A DNA stretch of 17,052 nt. Origin: SZUA-229 sp964531165 (GTDB lineage Bacteria; Pseudomonadota; Gammaproteobacteria; SZUA-229). The position numbers and the translations under genes are program-made. Each line of letters opens with the position of its first letter. The first letter of the stretch is position 1. The notes under the pieces were generated by a model. It saw only the letters and a program-made list of their open reading frames with translations, did not search any database and was not told the DNA's origin. Location: NCBI GenBank assembly GCA_964531165.1, contig CAZHEA010000069.1, positions 1-17,052 of the forward strand, written 5' to 3'. Positions 14,651 through 17,052 of this stretch are shown piece after piece.

Positions 14651-15859
14651 AAAGATAACAACGATTATTATTCCATGCCCGATGAGCGTGGCCACTTTGG
14701 AATTTACGGCGGCAAGTTTGTCGCCGAAACCCTGATGGAGCCGATAGAAGAATTACGTCAGGCTTATGAAAAAGTTAAAATCGATAAAGATTTTCAGGCG
14801 GCATTTGATAAAGATCTGGCAGATTATGTGGGCCGACCCAGCCCATTATATCATGCGGAGCGCTGGTCCCGGGAACTCGGTGGTGCGCAAATTTATTTAA
14901 AGCGCGAAGATTTAAATCACACCGGCGCCCACAAAATCAACAACACCATCGGCCAGGGATTACTGGCTAAATACATGGGTAAAACACGCATTATCGCGGA
15001 AACCGGAGCCGGCCAGCATGGCGTGGCATCGGCAACGGTGGCAGCACGCTTTGGTATGGAGTGCGTGGTGTACATGGGCGAAGAGGACGTTAGGCGTCAG
15101 GCGCCGAATGTGTATCGGATGAAATTACTCGGCGCAAAAGTGGTGCCGGTAACGTCCGGTTCTAAAACCCTTAAAGATGCATTAAATGAAGCCATGCGTG
15201 ACTGGGTGACCAATATTGATGATACTTTTTATATTATCGGTACCGTCGCCGGCCCGCATCCGTATCCGCAAATGGTGCGTGACTTTCAGACCATTATCGG
15301 CCGCGAAGCCAGACGCCAGATTTTAGAAAAAGCCGGGCGTTTACCGGATGCGCTGGTGGCCTGTGTCGGTGGCGGCTCTAATGCTATCGGTTTATTTCAC
15401 CCGTTTCTTGGTGATGAAGAGGTCGAGATTTACGGCGTAGAAGGTGGCGGTGACGGCATCGATACAGCGAAACATGCAGCGCCTTTATGTGCCGGTAGCC
15501 CTGGTGTATTACATGGCAATCGTACCTATTTAATGGAAGATAAAAACGGCCAGATTATTGAAACTCATTGTATTTCGGCCGGCTTAGACTATCCCGGTGT
15601 TGGTCCGGAACACGCCTGGTTAAAAGATACCGGTCGTGCAAATTATGTGGCAATTACCGATAAAGAAGCATTGGCCGCTTTTCATGAAGTGACCTTAACC
15701 GAAGGTATTATTCCAGCGTTAGAGTCCAGCCATGCACTGGCTTATGGTGCAAAACTGGCAAAAACCATGGATAAAGATAAGATTATTATTATTAACCTTT
15801 CCGGGCGCGGCGATAAAGATATTAATACTATCGCTGAGATTGAGGGTATAACACTGTGA
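14645..15859 (+). CDS. trpB: Tryptophan synthase, beta subunit
   Basis: TrpB condenses indole with serine through pyridoxal phosphate; indole arrives by a tunnel from TrpA. The 404-residue protein shows the family start GHFGIYGGKFVAETLMEP, the PLP lysine K97 in HTGAHKINN, the catalytic glutamate E119 in ETGAGQHGVA, the phosphate loop CVGGGSNAIG and the C-terminal NLSGRGDKDI. Length is typical of the TrpB1 type. ATG 14645 has only a weak purine stretch (GAGT) in front and lies in a tandem-repeat region after trpF. The stop codon overlaps the trpA start by four bases (GTGA), indicating translational coupling, suitable for subunits made in equal amounts. Confidence 0.98.
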   Translation: MSKDNNDYYSMPDERGHFGIYGGKFVAETLMEPIEELRQAYEKVKIDKDFQAAFDKDLADYVGRPSPLYHAERWSRELGGAQIYLKREDLNHTGAHKINNTIGQGLLAKYMGKTRIIAETGAGQHGVASATVAARFGMECVVYMGEEDVRRQAPNVYRMKLLGAKVVPVTSGSKTLKDALNEAMRDWVTNIDDTFYIIGTVAGPHPYPQMVRDFQTIIGREARRQILEKAGRLPDALVACVGGGSNAIGLFHPFLGDEEVEIYGVEGGGDGIDTAKHAAPLCAGSPGVLHGNRTYLMEDKNGQIIETHCISAGLDYPGVGPEHAWLKDTGRANYVAITDKEALAAFHEVTLTEGIIPALESSHALAYGAKLAKTMDKDKIIIINLSGRGDKDINTIAEIEGITL

Positions 15860-16659
15860 GCCGTTTAAAGGCAAGTTTCGCCGCCTTAAAGGCTGAAAAT
15901 AAAACCGCATTAGTGCCATTTGTCACTGCCGGTGATCCGCATCCCTCAGTTACAGTAAACTTGATGCACGACATGGTGCAAGCCGGAGCCAGTGTGTTAG
16001 AACTGGGTATCCCATTTTCTGACCCAATGGCAGAAGGGCCGGTGATTCAGCTGGCGTGTGAGCGTGCTTTAAAACATAATGTCAGTCTTAGCGATGTGCT
16101 GGGCATGGTGAAAGAATTTAGAAGTAAAGATGCGGATACACCGATTGTATTAATGGGCTACACCAATCCGGTTGAAGTGATGGGCTATGAAAAATTTGCC
16201 CGCGCTGCTGGTGAAGCTGGTGTTGATGGTTTAATTCTGGTTGATTTGCCACCGGAAGAGGGCGGCGATTTAATTACGCAGTTAAAAGCTAATAAAATCG
16301 ATATGATCTTTTTGCTAGCCCCCACCAGTACTGATGAACGCATGAAAATAATCTGCGATCAGGCTAGCGGTTTTGTTTATTATGTATCGTTAAAAGGTGT
16401 TACCGGTGCGGCCAATTTAGATGTGGACTCAGTGGTGAAAAAAGTCAGCCAGATTCGTACCCATACAGATTTGCCGGTGGGCGTAGGGTTTGGTATTCGC
16501 GATGCACAATCTGCAGCGCAGGTAGCGGCGGTTGGTGATGCAGTGGTTGTGGGAAGCGCCATTGTTAATCGTATTGCTGAAAATGCCGACGATCCGCAAA
16601 AAATTTCACAGCAGGTTTGTGAGTTGCTGGCGTCGATGCGCGCGGCAATGGATAAATAA
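15856..16659 (+). CDS. trpA: Tryptophan synthase, alpha subunit
   Basis: TrpA cleaves indole-3-glycerol phosphate to indole and glyceraldehyde-3-phosphate. A 267-residue (beta-alpha)8 barrel starting at GTG 15856, overlapping the trpB stop. The usual blocks are FVTAGDP, LELGIPFSDPMAEGPVIQ, GYTNPVEVMGY, VDLPPEE, LAPTSTDERM, YYVSLKGVTGA and VGVGFGI. Catalytic E49 is present. At residue 60 the codon is GAA, so the second catalytic position is Glu where E. coli and most relatives have Asp60. The rest is intact, so the enzyme is probably functional. A palindrome fills part of the gap before accD. trpBA between trpF and accD is seen in several beta- and gammaproteobacteria (recalled). Confidence 0.97.
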   Translation: MSRLKASFAALKAENKTALVPFVTAGDPHPSVTVNLMHDMVQAGASVLELGIPFSDPMAEGPVIQLACERALKHNVSLSDVLGMVKEFRSKDADTPIVLMGYTNPVEVMGYEKFARAAGEAGVDGLILVDLPPEEGGDLITQLKANKIDMIFLLAPTSTDERMKIICDQASGFVYYVSLKGVTGAANLDVDSVVKKVSQIRTHTDLPVGVGFGIRDAQSAAQVAAVGDAVVVGSAIVNRIAENADDPQKISQQVCELLASMRAAMDK

Positions 16660-16680
16660 AAGTATGAATAAAATTTGGCG

Positions 16681-16731
16681 CGCAGACACGCAGACACAGA
16701 GAGTGTTTTTTAAAAAACGCTGTGTTTCTGC
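16681..16731. repeat. Palindrome with tandem CGCAGACA units before accD
   Basis: CGCAGACA occurs twice in tandem (16681-16696). The following GTTTTTTAAAAAAC core (16705-16718) is a perfect palindrome, and CAGAcacag/ctgtgtttCTG sequences flank it as an imperfect inverted pair. It fills the trpA-accD gap with 22 nt left before the accD start. The sequence differs from copies A-C but has the same plan of short tandem units in inverted arms. Confidence 0.6.
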
Positions 16732-16753
16732 AGCAAAAGAAAAAGGTTAAATT

Positions 16754-17052
16754 ATGAACTGGTTTGAAAAATTAATGCCATCACGTATTCGCACCGAAGC
16801 GAATGATGCGGATAAAAAAGGTTCAGTGCCGGAAGGTTTATGGACCAAGTGTAATGACTGTGGCGCGGTATTATATCGTGCGGAGTTAGAACGTAATCAT
16901 GATGTCTGTCCAAAATGTCATCATCACATGCGTATGGGTGCACGTCGGCGTCTGGAAAATTTTCTCGATGAAGAACCACGCGAAGAAATTGCCGCAAATT
17001 TAAAACCGGTAGATATTTTAAAATTTAAAGATAGCAAAACATATAAAGATCG
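16754..17052 (+). CDS. accD: Acetyl-CoA carboxylase, carboxyltransferase beta subunit, 3' part outside the window
   Basis: AccD with AccA transfers carboxyl from biotin to acetyl-CoA, the first step of fatty-acid synthesis. Only 99 complete codons are present. The N-terminal four-cysteine zinc ribbon is intact: C33 and C36 (KCNDC) and C52 and C55 (CPKC). It is followed by HHMRMGARRRLENFLDE, matching the family. ATG 16754 is preceded by AAAAGG at 16741-16746 with a good gap. The window ends before the crotonase-fold catalytic part. It follows trpA on the same strand and is likely co-transcribed, though the palindrome in between could lower read-through. Confidence 0.96.
   Translation, partial: MNWFEKLMPSRIRTEANDADKKGSVPEGLWTKCNDCGAVLYRAELERNHDVCPKCHHHMRMGARRRLENFLDEEPREEIAANLKPVDILKFKDSKTYKD

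Noticed and set aside
1..17052. CRISPR arrays, insertion sequences, prophage, rRNA or tRNA genes
   Set aside because: No regularly spaced direct repeats with unique spacers, no transposase or integrase frames and no conserved RNA-gene sequence were seen on either strand.

Overview
This window is an ordinary housekeeping stretch of a gammaproteobacterial chromosome. The base composition is moderate to slightly AT-rich. The order leuC-leuD-leuB-asd-fimV-truA-trpF-(trpBA)-accD is the classic arrangement around fimV in Pseudomonas-like and sulfur- or methane-oxidising gammaproteobacteria. FimV itself, a LysM inner-membrane protein of polar and type IV pilus assembly, also points to this class. 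The genus cannot be fixed from the sequence. No mobile element, CRISPR array, rRNA or tRNA gene was found. Nothing seen amounts to a new multi-gene system; the unusual material lies in the gaps between genes and in a few substituted catalytic residues.

Layout. (1) 1-2322, plus strand: the 3' part of aroC (chorismate synthase), then an HcaT-like MFS transporter. (2) 2459-4895: slyD on the minus strand, an inositol-monophosphatase/histidinol-phosphatase family protein on the plus strand, and a LysR-type regulator on the minus strand, divergent from leuC. (3) 5050-9623, plus: leuC, a 44-codon entericidin-like lipoprotein missed by ordinary length cut-offs, leuD, leuB and asd. (4) 9796-12822: fimV, closed by a strong intrinsic terminator. 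(5) 13036-17052, plus: truA, trpF, trpB, trpA and the 5' end of accD, which runs off the window.

How the genes fit together. leuCDB make the leucine precursor 2-oxoisocaproate. Asd feeds the Lys/Met/Thr and cell-wall diaminopimelate branch. AroC makes chorismate, which TrpF, TrpB and TrpA help turn into tryptophan. AccD starts fatty-acid synthesis. The LysR gene and leuC share a 154-bp intergenic region holding a perfect T-N11-A palindrome about 65 bp upstream of a plausible leuC start point, so local control of leu is likely.

Non-coding highlights. Palindromic repeats whose arms carry GCG/CGC triplets at exactly 10-bp spacing occupy the aroC-MFS, leuD-leuB and leuB-asd gaps. A related half-element lies between the MFS gene and slyD, and a different palindrome of tandem 8-mers lies between trpA and accD. 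The trpF-trpB junction holds a five-unit imperfect 10-bp tandem repeat that appears to copy the trpB start region. Substituted residues worth attention are Glu at position 60 of TrpA, where the family usually has the catalytic Asp, and Asn204 in the IMPase-family protein, where the family has a substrate-binding Glu. No gap between genes exceeds about 215 bases.
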